A DNA stretch of 64,000 bases from Tubiluchus corallicola (GCA_030141605.1 JAQGDQ010000446.1:118266-182265); one strand, 5' to 3'. Positions 49,801 through 56,453 are shown, numbered from the stretch's first letter. Program-made: numbers and translations. The notes: generated by a model not told the origin, from the letters alone.

Positions 49801-52310
49801 ATCCACTTTACCCGGGGTCTCCCCTAAGTCTTTATCCTGAATGTGATTTCTCATGCAAATTCAGATTCATTTTCAAAAATAAAATGCCTTTGCTAGTTCA
49901 TAATGTTGGGGTGCCTACGTATGATGTAATGTTGAATTCCCAGTGCACTCATAGTATGCTGGGCAAAAACTTTAAGTAATTACCACAGAAGTTAATTACT
50001 TTATTGCAGTTATAAAGTTTTTTGTTTATTTTGATGGCACACTAACACACAGGACATATAGTATTCAATTGTTGCTTGTTAGCTCTTGATGTGTACAATA
50101 TTGTTTAATTTCAGTTCATTGCTAGACATTTGTGTACACTGTATGTTGTCATTAAATAGCGCGTTCAGACGTAGAGTTTTCTCGTAACTACTCTCTGAGA
50201 GCAAACTCGCAGGTGTGAACGGCTTGGCAACTTCTCTTGCAACAAGTTGCGAGAGAACTCTCTATGTCTGAATGCGCCATTTAATGACAACATACAGTGT
50301 ACACAAGGGGTGTGCAAATTGCAGCCCGCAGACCACTTGCGGCCCGCCGAGAGAATTTGTCAGCCTAATGAAAGTGCGGCCCGGGCGATTAATTGAGTGT
50401 ATCCAGTTGAAGTCCGTGCCACGATCCCAAAGATAGTGTGGGTAGTTTTTTCTACTAGATCGGATGGCATTAACCCTTACAAGACGGTTGTAGCTTAATG
50501 TCACTGTACTACACAGACTGTGTGATACACATTACTAATATGCATTATAATGAAATTACCACTATCTGTCCTGAAAGTAGAATTATATGGTTTGTAATAT
50601 AAATTCTAATAACTTCTAAAATAGTTTCTTGAGTGTAGTAGTAATGATGTACGCAGGTCGGATGCAAAAAAAATCATTATTAGGCCTTTCTGTACTTGGC
50701 TTCTTGATCAAACTGCCTGTGGCCCGCAGGAATTGCGGGAAAGTTTAATGTGGCCTGCCTAGTCAGATAATTTGCACACCCCTGGTGTACACAGATGTCT
50801 AACAATAAACTGAAATTTAACATTAAAAGCTAACAAGCAACTATATGTTTGTGGGAATTACTACAGTGCCTACATATCTTAAGCAAGCATAAGAACAGCC
50901 AGAAGAATGTCAGCTTGGAATAAATAAAAATGTAAAAAATAGTAATAATATTAAATTTAGATAAGTGATTTGTAAACAAACAATTTAATGAAATCGTACA
51001 AACTATAATTTTACTAAATAACCTTACATTTCTCATACTGCACAGCTAAAGAAGAATTAGATCAAGTCAAATAACCCTTAATTTTAGTAGAAATATTAGC
51101 TGAATAAATGCCAAATTTTATAAACTCAAAATAAGGTTTAAGTTAAACTGTGATAATCACACTAATTACAATGATAACTATATAGTAACCGATTATGCCT
51201 ATTAAAAAACAGGAGGCAACGAATATTACGAATTTTGATTATTGCAGCGATATAGAAGATGCCAAAATTGCAACACTTAATGTACCAGGACTTAAACAAG
51301 TACTATGTGAAATCATTTTGAAATACTTTATTTTCAATTCAATTTAATTCATTTTTTTTCAATTTTTCAATTTATTTATCTCTTTATAGTATTACAATAA
51401 AACATGATTTTTAAAAGAATCTTTAATAAGTTTTGAAAAATGGTTAAAATGTATAGATAGATCTAGAACTAGAGAAAGGATAGCGAAAAGACTATAAAGT
51501 CACCTAGTCTGCTATCCTTTACCGAATATAGATAAAAAGATTTTTTAGACACTGGTGGGCATTGATGTTATCAGTTTAATTTAGGAAACATTAGTAATTT
51601 TTAAAAGTATGACATTTTCTATGTAATCCAGAGAAAAGAATATACATCTAGTTTAATTAGCGGGCAACAAAATAAGGTCAACCTTGATTAAACTAAAAAT
51701 TGCATTTAGATTTTATGTGAAATACAGGTCAAAATTGTTATGAAATGATAAAAACACTTTGGGTTAATAATGCAATTAATTAACAACAGGAGTTAAATAC
51801 ATTTTGATTTGAGTTCAACTTCATTATTTCTAGGCTTATTGATTAAGAACAAATCTACTGACTTGGACAATAATACTAAATAATATAATTCTCAATATAC
51901 TGATAAGACAAACATTTAGCTATACTGGTTTTTTAGTAATTTTATAAAGGAGAAGTAAAACTTGTGCAATCTGTGAACAACACCTAAATCATTACTCATA
52001 AAATAGTACTGCAGTATGACTTTAATAATTACTCTACTGTAAAGAAGAGATGAAAGACAGAGTATTTCCTGATATTTAGGATAATATCTGTAATGGATTA
52101 ATTAATTTGTAGAGTTATAAGTATAAAAATATGTATCATTTTTGAGAGCTATAGAAAGTATTTTCAGCTATTTCTAAAAACCAAACTGGCAATACTTTTC
52201 ATGTGATGTTAAAGAAAACCTACCTTTATAAGGAAAACAGTAAAAAGAATAATCATTCCACTCCCAGCTGCAGACTGCAGAAAGAACCAAGACGGAAGCT
52301 GATTCAACAT
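19180..52310 (-). CDS. FAAH: Fatty-acid amide hydrolase (FAAH-type amidase), 16 exons, 576 aa
   Basis: Integral membrane serine hydrolase that cleaves fatty-acid amides such as anandamide. Sixteen exons join in phase: 52224-52310, 48511-48615, 47061-47174, 45820-45876, 44506-44598, 42585-42715, 41788-41994, 41140-41180, 35349-35473, 32485-32610, 30977-31071, 29383-29482, 26713-26796, 24482-24593, 22412-22551, 19180-19293. The total of 576 aa compares with about 579 in mammals. One N-terminal membrane segment lies at residues 18-28. The amidase-signature triad is present: Lys146 in VSIKD, Ser220 in GGSSGGE and nucleophile Ser244 in DIAGSIRLP. The C-terminus carries LDFPAGVVPVT and VTLPWREELCLRVM. 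Introns range from 0.6 to 5.7 kb and are packed with mobile elements; one holds a complete GPCR gene. The segment between the two serines (residues 225-231) is more basic than in mammals. Identity is very secure; only the exon 11 donor is weak. Confidence 0.93.
19395..20272. mobile_element. TIR-bounded element carrying a 42-bp minisatellite
   Basis: Ends AGGTTTTACACATCAAATG and CATTTGACGTGTAAAACCT are inverted repeats. Inside, 14 head-to-tail units of 42 bp fill 19657-20260, and degenerate units in the opposite orientation lie at 19415-19615. The array keeps an open frame (STFDLPKSHLNFP repeated) simply because 42 is a multiple of three. It lies in FAAH intron 15. Confidence 0.7.
20467..20982. 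mobile_element. hAT-type element (CAGAGGCGTAGCAA)
   Basis: Termini CAGAGGCGTAGCAA and TTGCTACGCCACTG are inverted. The flanks do not give a clean 8-bp duplication, so the edges are approximate. In FAAH intron 15. Confidence 0.6.
21075..21212. repeat. GAT microsatellite
   Basis: (GAT)n with GAGGAT variants, FAAH intron 15. Confidence 0.9.
21785..22129. mobile_element. pogo/Tigger-like MITE, copy 1
   Basis: Ends CAGTCAACCCTCGTTAAACC and GGTTTAACGAGGGTCGACTG, flanked by TA on both sides. TA duplication with CAGT...ACTG ends suggests the pogo/Tigger branch of Tc1-mariner. No transposase. Confidence 0.78.
22215..22373. repeat. 15-bp minisatellite
   Basis: About eleven units of AACATCACAGTCACT, 38 bp from the donor of FAAH exon 15. 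Confidence 0.92.
22412..22551 (-). CDS. FAAH: FAAH exon 15
   Basis: AAAYTILYNLLDFPAGVVPV then TVETAKDQ to DWKIKM, the conserved substrate-channel region. Acceptor ACTCAG, donor GTAAGC, phase 1-0. Confidence 0.94.
22630..22905. repeat. GAT-rich microsatellite
   Basis: (GAT)n with GTGGAGGAT blocks, FAAH intron 14. Confidence 0.92.
23079..23597. mobile_element. TTAA-flanked MITE, family PB2, copy 1
   Basis: TTAA on both sides with ends AGGAAAACCAG and CTGTTTCCCT. Body shared with 44699-45338, 53626-54010 and 58389-58728. About 519 bp. Confidence 0.7.
23600..24480. other. FAAH intron 14, T-rich stretch
   Basis: T-rich DNA ending with AATAAAATC at about 24260, possibly an old LINE 3' UTR. No coding sequence recognised. 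Confidence 0.35.
24482..24593 (-). CDS. FAAH: FAAH exon 14
   Basis: SYKSEFIKAWKAANLDALIC followed by PPCVFPAPPPEY. Acceptor TTGTTAG, donor GTGAGT, phase 0-1. Confidence 0.9.
24861..25184. mobile_element. pogo/Tigger-like MITE, copy 2
   Basis: CAGTCGACTCTCGTTAAACC to GGTTTAACGAGGGTTGACTG, flanked by TA. Opposite internal orientation to 21785-22129. FAAH intron 13. Confidence 0.8.
25185..25750. repeat. T-rich possible LINE tail with (CACT)n/(ACTT)n array
   Basis: T-rich segment, AATAAA at about 25433, then about 300 bp of CACT and ACTT tetranucleotides. The arrangement suggests a LINE 3' end whose tail seeded the array. Confidence 0.6.
26180..26640. repeat. Degenerate ACTC/ACTT minisatellite, copy 1
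   Basis: Units such as TACTCACTTGTACTCACACT and CACCTATACTCACTTATGCT. The same family occurs at 31450-31865 in intron 10 of the same gene. Confidence 0.88.
26713..26796 (-). CDS. FAAH: FAAH exon 13
   Basis: 28 codons, WPRVGELLACFRG to IYSECE, in the place of mammalian LPRLSAFLSNM...QHEIE. Poorly conserved, but the length, phase and both splice sites fit. Acceptor TTCCAG, donor GTTAGT. Confidence 0.78.
26915..27780. repeat. 29-bp minisatellite array, about 29 units
   Basis: Unit ACTTGACAGTAACCCACAAA plus GTAGTTCAC, with recurrent CACAAA/CGCAAA and TTGACAG/TTGCGAG variants. FAAH intron 12, beginning about 120 bp from exon 13. Confidence 0.95.
27989..28455. mobile_element. hAT-type MITE H1, copy 2
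   Basis: CAGGGGTGTGCAAAT to GCACACCCCTG with a perfect 8-bp duplication TGTTAGCT on both sides. FAAH intron 12. Confidence 0.9.
28919..29289 (-). mobile_element. RTE-like LINE 3' fragment, copy 2
   Basis: The minus strand encodes IRGTVKVVEASKKIQEARLR, WYGHLKRR and RRRGRPKLRW, the C-terminal end of a non-LTR reverse transcriptase. A (GAA)n tail lies at the 28920 side. Direct repeats AAAATAAAGTATAGTCT and AAAATAAAGCATAGTCT flank it (17 bp, one change). Confidence 0.85.
29383..29482 (-). CDS. FAAH: FAAH exon 12
   Basis: LNEEVDPTLKVFHKL to MSRLIGLV, matching the VDPCLGDLVSILKLP region. Acceptor TTGCAG, donor GTAAGT. Confidence 0.88.
29710..29965. mobile_element. MITE-like sequence related to the 29-bp array
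   Basis: Contains TTGCGAGTAACTCACAAGTG, ACTCTCTGACAGTA and CTCGCGACAGTAACTCTC, resembling the 29-bp units at 26915-27780 in unamplified form. FAAH intron 11. Ends not defined. Confidence 0.4.
30149..30711 (+). mobile_element. 5S-rRNA-derived SINE, full-length copy
   Basis: The head at 30149-30268 is recognisably 5S rRNA (GTCTCGTCTGATCACCGAAG, CCTGGTTAGTACTTG, GGGTGACCGCCTAGGAATAC, GTGCTGTAGGCTT) and keeps the internal polymerase III C-box region. An unrelated body of about 440 bp follows and ends in ACAACAACAA. Flanks TAGTGATTCTCTT and TAGCGATTCTCTT form a 13-bp duplication with one change. In FAAH intron 11, antisense to the gene. Confidence 0.88.
30725..30976. other. FAAH intron 11 remainder
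   Basis: Unique AT-rich intron sequence; nothing recognised. Confidence 0.5.
30977..31071 (-). CDS. FAAH: FAAH exon 11
   Basis: LVPFTVPQG to GGRALSDGW. Acceptor TTTCAG. The phase needed by exon 12 points to the donor GTCGGT; the better-looking GTAGAA four bases on would break the frame unless exon 12 starts 12 bases later. Confidence 0.8.
31185..31320. repeat. 19-bp minisatellite
   Basis: About seven units of TTTCGGTACAGTCGCTACG with G/A variants, FAAH intron 10. Confidence 0.92.
31450..31865. repeat. Degenerate ACTC/ACTT minisatellite, copy 2
   Basis: Same units as 26180-26640 (ACTTATGCTTACTTATACTC and relatives). Frames through it are Leu/Thr/Tyr low complexity. Confidence 0.88.
31934..32433. 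mobile_element. hAT-type MITE H1, copy 3
   Basis: CAGGGTGGTGCAAAT to GCACACCCCTG with a perfect 8-bp duplication ACTTAAAA. It ends 52 bp from FAAH exon 10 on the donor side. Confidence 0.9.
32485..32610 (-). CDS. FAAH: FAAH exon 10
   Basis: 42 codons: VYNSKEKLTIGYYDYNDY, then LKRAVRLTKEALESQGHQ. Acceptor TTTCAG, donor GTTAGT, phase 0-0. Confidence 0.93.
32690..33455. repeat. 38-bp minisatellite, forward array
   Basis: About 20 units of GCGGTATCCAAGGAAGCCGT plus TGCTAGCACAGAAATGAT. Some blocks of several units are repeated (about 32695-32960 and 32985-33240). FAAH intron 9. Confidence 0.93.
33456..33947. other. Spacer between inverted minisatellite arrays
   Basis: Unique intron DNA of about 490 bp; no gene or element recognised. 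Confidence 0.5.
33948..34996. repeat. 38-bp minisatellite, inverted array
   Basis: About 27 units of ATCATTTCTGTGCTAGCAAC plus GGCTTCCTTGGATACCGC, the exact reverse complement of the array at 32690-33455. A unique spacer of about 490 bp separates the two. Confidence 0.93.
35349..35473 (-). CDS. FAAH: FAAH exon 9
   Basis: Encodes KVAYGYMATNVEDIALGMRA and on to APIEFKSD. The usual GPMA of the family reads GYMA here. Acceptor TTTCAG, donor GTGAGT, phase 1-0. Confidence 0.92.
35946..36335. mobile_element. piggyBac-like MITE PB1, copy 2
   Basis: TTAA-flanked, CCCTTTCAGTCCC end first and the TATCCCACGGGATA end last. FAAH intron 8. Confidence 0.78.
36616..37101. mobile_element. hAT-type MITE H1, copy 4
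   Basis: CAGGGGTGTGCAAAT to TTTGCACACCCCTG, complete at both ends. The flanks (GCCTATGT, ACTTAAGA) do not match, so the duplication has been lost or the copy was rearranged. Confidence 0.82.
37389..37855. mobile_element. piggyBac-like MITE PB1, copy 3 (long form)
   Basis: TTAA-flanked, same ends as the other copies, plus an internal segment of about 80 bp with a second TATCCCGTGGGATA. The 47865 copy shares this segment; the 6939 and 35946 copies lack it. Confidence 0.78.
38078..38470 (+). mobile_element. Solo LTR, family L1a, copy 1
   Basis: Starts TGTGGAAGTTGG and ends GACTTTCACA. The 5-bp duplication AGCTT is at 38073-38077 and 38471-38475. Contains TATATATACTG and a poly(A)-like AATAAATAC. 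No internal retroviral-type genes remain. FAAH intron 8. Confidence 0.85.
38624..39679 (-). CDS. Class A (rhodopsin-like) GPCR, intronless, nested in FAAH intron 8
   Basis: 351 aa with seven membrane segments: about 63-88, 97-121, 133-160, 178-196, 219-242, 272-297 and 308-330. Landmarks are Asn81 in TM1, LAVAD with Asp109 in TM2, Cys134 at the top of TM3 pairing with Cys212 in loop 2, DRY at 158-160 and Trp186 in TM4. TM6 lacks the usual CWxP. TM7 has NVVIY instead of NPxxY. A possible N-glycosylation site NSS is at 46-48. The first 33 residues include a hydrophobic stretch, so the start could be Met1 (signal peptide) or Met34. It lies on the same strand as FAAH but in its own frame with its own stop. 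The ligand cannot be inferred; it looks like an orphan amine/melatonin-like invertebrate receptor. Confidence 0.85.
   Translation of the reverse strand: MQPHNSIFQRNLAFLHVEVHCSLWCLVVVFYVTMPPLSTAAAPKLNSSQAPRHCEHRDLDMSVTVLYSYVLVVGVLAVVCNMIIITVICKVKILHHTYYYLICNLAVADMLIGWTSVVYCIMVWLEGDCYVSWCIIVKGLSDSMIGASMYTFLAVSIDRYIAVMRPLYYEKIMTLTSTRVILIATWIFSVLPFLIGRSIQAANGGFEGGSFCFDLSGTIDLIMTLLYLILMPSVVFMNTKVILEVIRQQKATKSNTPSVSIHNSVRTRFRIAKIVFYLTGFFYLMTLSHVILLLLYVVSPEHKKFLRKVLPFSWALLVTNTLVNVVIYSVKLKEFRIAVKELFYRKVAPEM
39690..41139. other. FAAH intron 8, 5' flank of the nested GPCR
   Basis: No gene. A direct duplication of about 170 bp lies at about 40420-40575 and 40577-40755 (shared AGCAGCAAGATGAGCATAAG and ATGAGCTTAAGTTTTATGCT). 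Confidence 0.6.
41140..41180 (-). CDS. FAAH: FAAH exon 8 (41-bp micro-exon)
   Basis: Encodes HEGCMNSVPGVQV. Acceptor TTTCAG, donor GTAAGT. It enters in phase 2 and exits in phase 1, exactly bridging exons 7 and 9. It corresponds to mammalian LKGCVYGQEAV. Confidence 0.85.
41225..41560. repeat. (GA)n microsatellite
   Basis: About 335 bp of GA/GGA with recurrent blocks, in FAAH intron 7 close to the 41-bp exon 8. Arg/Glu- or Ser/Leu-rich frames here are low complexity. Confidence 0.95.
41788..41994 (-). CDS. FAAH: FAAH exon 7 (catalytic serines)
   Basis: 207 bp with YGCSNPIFG, PGGSSGGE and GGDIAGSIRLPS. Holds Ser220 and the nucleophile Ser244. Acceptor ATTTTAG, donor GTAAAT, phase 2-2. Confidence 0.95.
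42001..42100. mobile_element. PB2 MITE fragment beside the FAAH catalytic exon
   Basis: TTAAAGCGGACCCAAATTTA, then AAACTGTAGATCAAAACAAT, matches the left end of family PB2. Its TTAA edge is within 10 bp of the exon 7 acceptor. Confidence 0.55.
42585..42715 (-). CDS. FAAH: FAAH exon 6
   Basis: 43 codons plus two bases, with GYASTLG and GGIPFCKTNVPQTLLS. Acceptor TTGCAG, donor GTAATG, exits in phase 2. Confidence 0.93.
42845..42878 (+). promoter_or_regulatory. Two trimeric heat-shock elements
   Basis: Contiguous alternating nGAAn pentamers: gGAAt, gTTCt, gGAAc at 42845-42859 and gTTCt, gGAAg, aTTCt at 42864-42878. A further aGAAtgTTCc lies at about 42814-42823. This is the binding pattern of trimeric heat-shock factor. 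Confidence 0.7.
42887..42896 (+). promoter_or_regulatory. TATA box of the LTR
   Basis: CTATATAAGG, 8 bp after the heat-shock elements, in the normal position for an LTR promoter reading rightward. Confidence 0.65.
43150..43680. other. FAAH intron 5, no gene
   Basis: AT-rich; ends in an ATAATAATAATA run at about 43625-43655 that looks like a LINE tail. Confidence 0.4.
43680..43885. repeat. (TATG)n/(TG)n/(CGTG)n microsatellite
   Basis: Alternating pyrimidine-purine DNA with a pure TG run then TGCG units, FAAH intron 5. Confidence 0.9.
44340..44415. repeat. (ACTT)n/(GACT)n microsatellite
   Basis: Preceded by AAATAAAG, as is the longer array at 25440. Confidence 0.85.
44506..44598 (-). CDS. 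FAAH: FAAH exon 5 (catalytic Lys)
   Basis: 31 codons with LFGVPVSIKDNISVT; the Lys of SIKD is catalytic Lys146. Acceptor GTTTAG, donor GTAATG, phase 0-0. Confidence 0.93.
44699..45338. mobile_element. TTAA-flanked MITE PB2, copy 2
   Basis: Begins TTAAAGCAAAACCAGAC, ends near TTTTAA at 45335. Body matches 23079-23597 and 58389-58728. FAAH intron 4. Confidence 0.65.
45820..45876 (-). CDS. FAAH: FAAH exon 4
   Basis: 19 codons, ALEVHEDTNCITDFILEAE, matching mammalian AWEVNKGTNCVTSYLADCE. Acceptor TTGCAG, donor GTATGT, phase 0-0. Confidence 0.93.
46072..46402. mobile_element. pogo/Tigger-like MITE, copy 3
   Basis: CAGTTGACCCTCGTTAAACC to TTTAACAAGGGTCGACTG, flanked by TA. FAAH intron 3. Confidence 0.8.
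46556..46990 (-). mobile_element. 5S-rRNA-derived SINE, 5'-truncated copy
   Basis: Reverse complement of the 30149-30711 element, starting within the 5S head at GTACTTGG. An 11-bp duplication TCTCCTGTGAT lies at 46545-46555 and 46991-47001. In FAAH intron 3, 70 bp from exon 3, same strand as the gene. Confidence 0.85.
47061..47174 (-). CDS. FAAH: FAAH exon 3
   Basis: 38 codons including SLAEAIRSGKYTALEVLYAY, matching the helical pre-catalytic region. Acceptor TTCTAG, donor GTACGT, phase 0-0. Confidence 0.9.
47175..47864. other. FAAH intron 2, nothing recognised
   Basis: Unique AT-rich intron sequence before the MITE. Confidence 0.5.
47865..48331. mobile_element. piggyBac-like MITE PB1, copy 4 (long form)
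   Basis: TTAA-flanked; inverted relative to 37389-37855 and shares its internal segment. FAAH intron 2. Confidence 0.78.
48511..48615 (-). CDS. FAAH: FAAH exon 2
   Basis: 35 codons rich in Arg, Lys and Glu just after the membrane segment, as in other FAAHs. Acceptor TTTTAG, donor GTGTGT, phase 0-0. Confidence 0.88.
48709..49119 (+). mobile_element. Solo LTR, family L1a, copy 2
   Basis: TGTTGAAGTTGG to ATGACTTTCACA with the 5-bp duplication AATAC at 48704-48708 and 49120-49124. Aligns along its whole length with 38078-38470. FAAH intron 1. Confidence 0.85.
49231..49821. mobile_element. TIR element (GAGACCCGGGTAAAGTGG)
   Basis: Termini GAGACCCGGGTAAAGTGGAT and its inverse at 49798-49821 are nearly perfect over 24 bp. 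A second inverted pair (AAAGTGGATC / GATCCGCTTT) lies inside. About 590 bp, no transposase; superfamily not recognised. Confidence 0.7.
50071..50841. mobile_element. Palindromic fold-back element interrupted by a hAT insertion
   Basis: Left arm from GTTGCTTGTTAGC (50071) is the reverse complement of the right arm ending GCTAACAAGCAAC (50841), once the hAT element at 50305-50784 and one copy of its duplication are removed. About 283 bp, centred on the GCGCGTTCAGACGTAGAG inverted pair. Confidence 0.7.
50305..50784. mobile_element. hAT-type MITE H1, copy 5, nested
   Basis: GGGGTGTGCAAAT to TTTGCACACCCCTG with a perfect 8-bp duplication GTGTACAC at 50297-50304 and 50785-50792. Inserted in the right arm of the palindrome, so it is the younger element. 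Internal orientation opposite to the other four copies. Confidence 0.9.
50850..52223. other. FAAH intron 1, AT-rich
   Basis: No gene seen. A short imperfect hairpin lies at 51475-51520 (AAAGGATAGC and GCTATCCTTT). Confidence 0.5.
52224..52310 (-). CDS. FAAH: FAAH exon 1 (start, membrane anchor)
   Basis: ATG at 52308-52310. Encodes 29 residues including GMIILFTVFLI, the N-terminal transmembrane segment. Donor GTAGGT, phase 0. Confidence 0.85.
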
Positions 52311-53625
52311 GATGCAAGTTTTAGCGTATCCAAGCAATTAATGAGCGGCAAATTCTAAAATTAGCAAAAAACTTTGCAAAGAGCTTGCATTAAACTCAGC
52401 AACAGATTATTAATTTCATTTCTATGCAGTTCTGAATTAGCATGCCGGAACCCTCAAAAGCGGGAAAATTCTTAATGCGAAGAGTTTAGTAGGACTAGGA
52501 TCAATTTGTGTAATCTCTAAGATAAGACACTAAACAAGCACATACAGTACACCACCCCTCAAGAAAGAGAGTAACCAAGGGTTTCACAGCAAATGAAACC
52601 ATATATACAGACACAATTTTCAAGATGGTCGCTCGTCCACTTACTGATCAGACTCAATGTTGCATTTATGATACGTTTTACATATTAAAATACTAATTAC
52701 AGAAGTAATAAGCTTCTTTTATGCAAGCACGCAAAACTGCGGTAACAATGAGATTGAGACAGTGTCCACAAATTTTTTTTAACATTTAATGCTCTTTCCA
52801 CAAATGAAGTTAAACAATGCTGAGGCTGGTTAATAACTGGATAAGCGGCTGCTAGAGAAAAATCGCTTCTGTTCAGCATCGTTACACTGCTCCTGGCCAT
52901 GTCTCTCTCTGAGGGAAGATGCAATCTTAGCTAAGACACCTCTACCAGCTCAGGATATTGGTTCCAAAGATTTTTTTACATCTCATTAAAAACACTAATA
53001 AATTTATTATGCACATAAATTTTTCGTAAAAAGCATAAGAGATGTACACTAATCTTAAAAATATCATTGTTCAACTCTCATGAAGGTAGTTACTATCAGA
53101 TGATAACATGATCTTTTATAAATAGAAGACAAGACGAATCTGACAGTGTCCACAATATCATGCTGCTGTGGTTTACAGTGTCTCTATGCACTTTCTACAA
53201 AAATCATGGGCCGTGAACAGGCTCAGCGACTATTTATTTTACGGGTTTCCTGTTCAAAAGTAAACAATACAATGGGCAGTTCCTCGCCTTCTGCGAGATG
53301 TGGAGAACCCACAATTCATTTTCTGAAAGGGACTTCGCGGGATCCAGAGGACGGCTATCAGACGGGGTATTAATGCACAGCGTAACGTTTTGTAATGACC
53401 ACGCCCCTACAACAACTCTGAAATTGTATTCATATTTTCACTGAAGTTCCTAAAAATTGTTCCATAAATACTTAAGATAACTTAACAACAACCTTCGAAC
53501 TTTGCACCAAGCGGTCAGTCACTATTTAGTGGTGGCAATACGGGAATGCTTATTTTTTTCTTTTTTACAGATCGCCCCAAATAAGACCAACTTCCACTCT
53601 TGGTAAGCCGGGTCGCCGAACTCGT
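52311..53625. other. Upstream region of FAAH
   Basis: Probable promoter region. No TATA box or conserved site recognised, and no coding sequence. Confidence 0.4.
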
Positions 53626-54010
53626 TTAAAGCAAAACCGGGTACAATCTTAATAAGGTAAGTCAAAACAACCTACTCTTTAAAATATTGAAAGGAAACGT
53701 GCTATTTTTTTCAAAAATGACCACACAAACACAATTTCATGTTCACGCCACTAGTTCTTCACTGTTACATGAATTTCGGCACTGGCAGCTGCATTTCAGA
53801 AGCGCATTTACCTCTCAATTCAGATATGTTAGTTTGTGATGAACTGCACACATTCGACAGCTCATGTGTGAGCACAGTTGTAACATGTGCAAAATACTCA
53901 TAGAATATTTTTGGTGTTGGAAATTAAATTATATTAGTTGGTGGTGTCATCAATTGCTGGGCTCACCCGCCCGTTAAATACGATTTTAATCCATTATTTA
54001 ATTATGTTGT
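53626..54010. mobile_element. PB2 MITE, truncated copy 3
   Basis: Starts TTAAAGCAAAACCGGGTAC and matches the first part of 44699-45338. The right end is lost near 54010. Confidence 0.55.
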
Positions 54011-56060
54011 CGGTGACGCGCAACAACTCGTTTAGACAATATTTTAAATATTGCAAACGATTAATGTCAATTTCTATCCTTTATTTGAACAGGAAACCGT
54101 GGAGTGCTCTAATAAGGATAAAGGCTCTGTGTCTACAATAGATGTTTAGAGATACGGAGGAAGGAGAAGAAGGTAGTACATGCAAACTCATCCTGTCTTC
54201 CTTTAAGATTTAATTAATCTATTGTCCAGAAAAATGGAAATCAAATATTTAATTTGCCAAAGTATGCCTTATTTTTTCGCTCGTAAATTCGACGAATTTT
54301 TCAACGGTGTTAAGTATAGGCCTACCTCAGAAAGCAAGGAAAAATACTTTCAATAACAGTTCATTTCAATAAACTTTGCATCAGGCTATCTCAAGACTTT
54401 TAACAAGAAAAACAAAACATTACGCATCACTTTTAGCATTGGCAAACTGTTACCCTGATGGTGACATAAACTAATATGACTACGTTTGTTCTGTACGTAA
54501 TAACAGAGCTTAATATAACACCACAGACTATATAAATAATTATGCTGATGATGGTTCCATTATGCAACGGCCAAGGCAAGTCTTTGGTACAAGCACAGAT
54601 TTAGATGCGCGTGCGCAGAGGGAGTATGCTAACCCAACAATACTGTCAATACAAGTCATTTTCATCAAATTTAAATGATAAGACGATTACTGGAATAACC
54701 AACGGCCAAAGATCTTATACGATAAAATTTGTGACGCTATTATTGGGAATTTGAATTCTTATCTGGCATTCTCACTGAATCGCCAATTAAAGTAGGACCT
54801 GACCATATAAATTTTGTTGTCGCCATCCAAGACACAGTGACACAATTGTTTCTCTCCTTTTCGTTACATTAGTTTTGTTCCCTTATTGAATCGTGGGATC
54901 CATGCTTGTAGCTGTTTTTGCATGCACTTGATAATTATACTATGCTCTATTCTGCACGGGTTCTTTATTTTACATTGTGTGCATTCCCTTTGTGATTATG
55001 TATGTTATATATAATTATAATAATCGAAAGACAAATATATAATCGTTATTAACCAATGAAATCGATATTTATAAGTATAACGCAACATGCGAATAAAATT
55101 CACAACGATTATTAGAGGCAAAAGCAGACAGTGCAGCCTAAAATCTGCTGTGCACCGATTTTGAATTCAACAAAAAAAAACGCAACCTGTAATTCAAACT
55201 GTACACAATATGCACATGCAATTAAGAACACGTACAGGTAAGTAAAATTTGTGCTGGAATATATGATGTTATATATAAATTTATGTAGGTGTGCCGATAA
55301 TAAGCCAAAATATTATGCAACTAAAATTCCCAGACGTATGTTGACATTAATTTTGTGGCCTACGTATTAAAGCAATTTAACTTGTAACTCATATTAATTA
55401 CCATAGTCTATAAGCTTTCTACATGAGAAACATTCAAAGAAACGTGTTACATATTAGAATAGTGGATTAGTACAATGGTTATATACGTTGCAGAATGTGG
55501 AGTATTAAATTTAATTAAAATTTATTCATTCTGTTAATGTGCTAACAAAAACGAGAAATCTTCACTTGAATAAATGCCTTCGGGTTTTATTGAAAGAGTG
55601 TCATTTTTCAAGGAACTTAAACATTAATGATCATCTTTTCCTCACTCCCTCGATTTCCTTTGATGTGTTCTCCTTCGTTTTCTCCTTTTTTCTTTCTACT
55701 TTCTTTTCACTTTCCTTCCTCTCCAGCGATCTTTCAGTGACAATTTTTATTCTTGCGGACACGTACGACACCGTGCGTGGTACAGGCCATAGTAATTACA
55801 TTCCTCGTGTGGTAACCCAGATTAAATTTGATAAGCTTACACGTATTATTATTATAATTTTACTTGTAATCGCTACATCGAATTTTTAAATTAGCATAAT
55901 TAGTCGTAGGTTTTCACACATCGCATTTTTTAATGGTTTTACTCTTATGTATGTCAAATACAAAAGAATTTTTATTTACCAGATTTAGTTAGTGCTAGAC
56001 AACTTATAGGCCTTATGTATAGGTCTTGAACGTGCAGCGTCATTAGATCAAATTTTCATG
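54011..56060. other. Intergenic, nothing recognised
   Basis: AT-rich DNA. A 116-codon frame at 55539-55889 shows no signal peptide, repeat or known motif, and I do not call it. Confidence 0.5.
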
Positions 56061-56067
56061 CATAACT

Positions 56068-56453
<386 letters not shown>

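Noticed and set aside
55539-55889. 116-codon frame
   Set aside because: No homology, domain, signal peptide or splice evidence; length expected by chance in AT-rich DNA.
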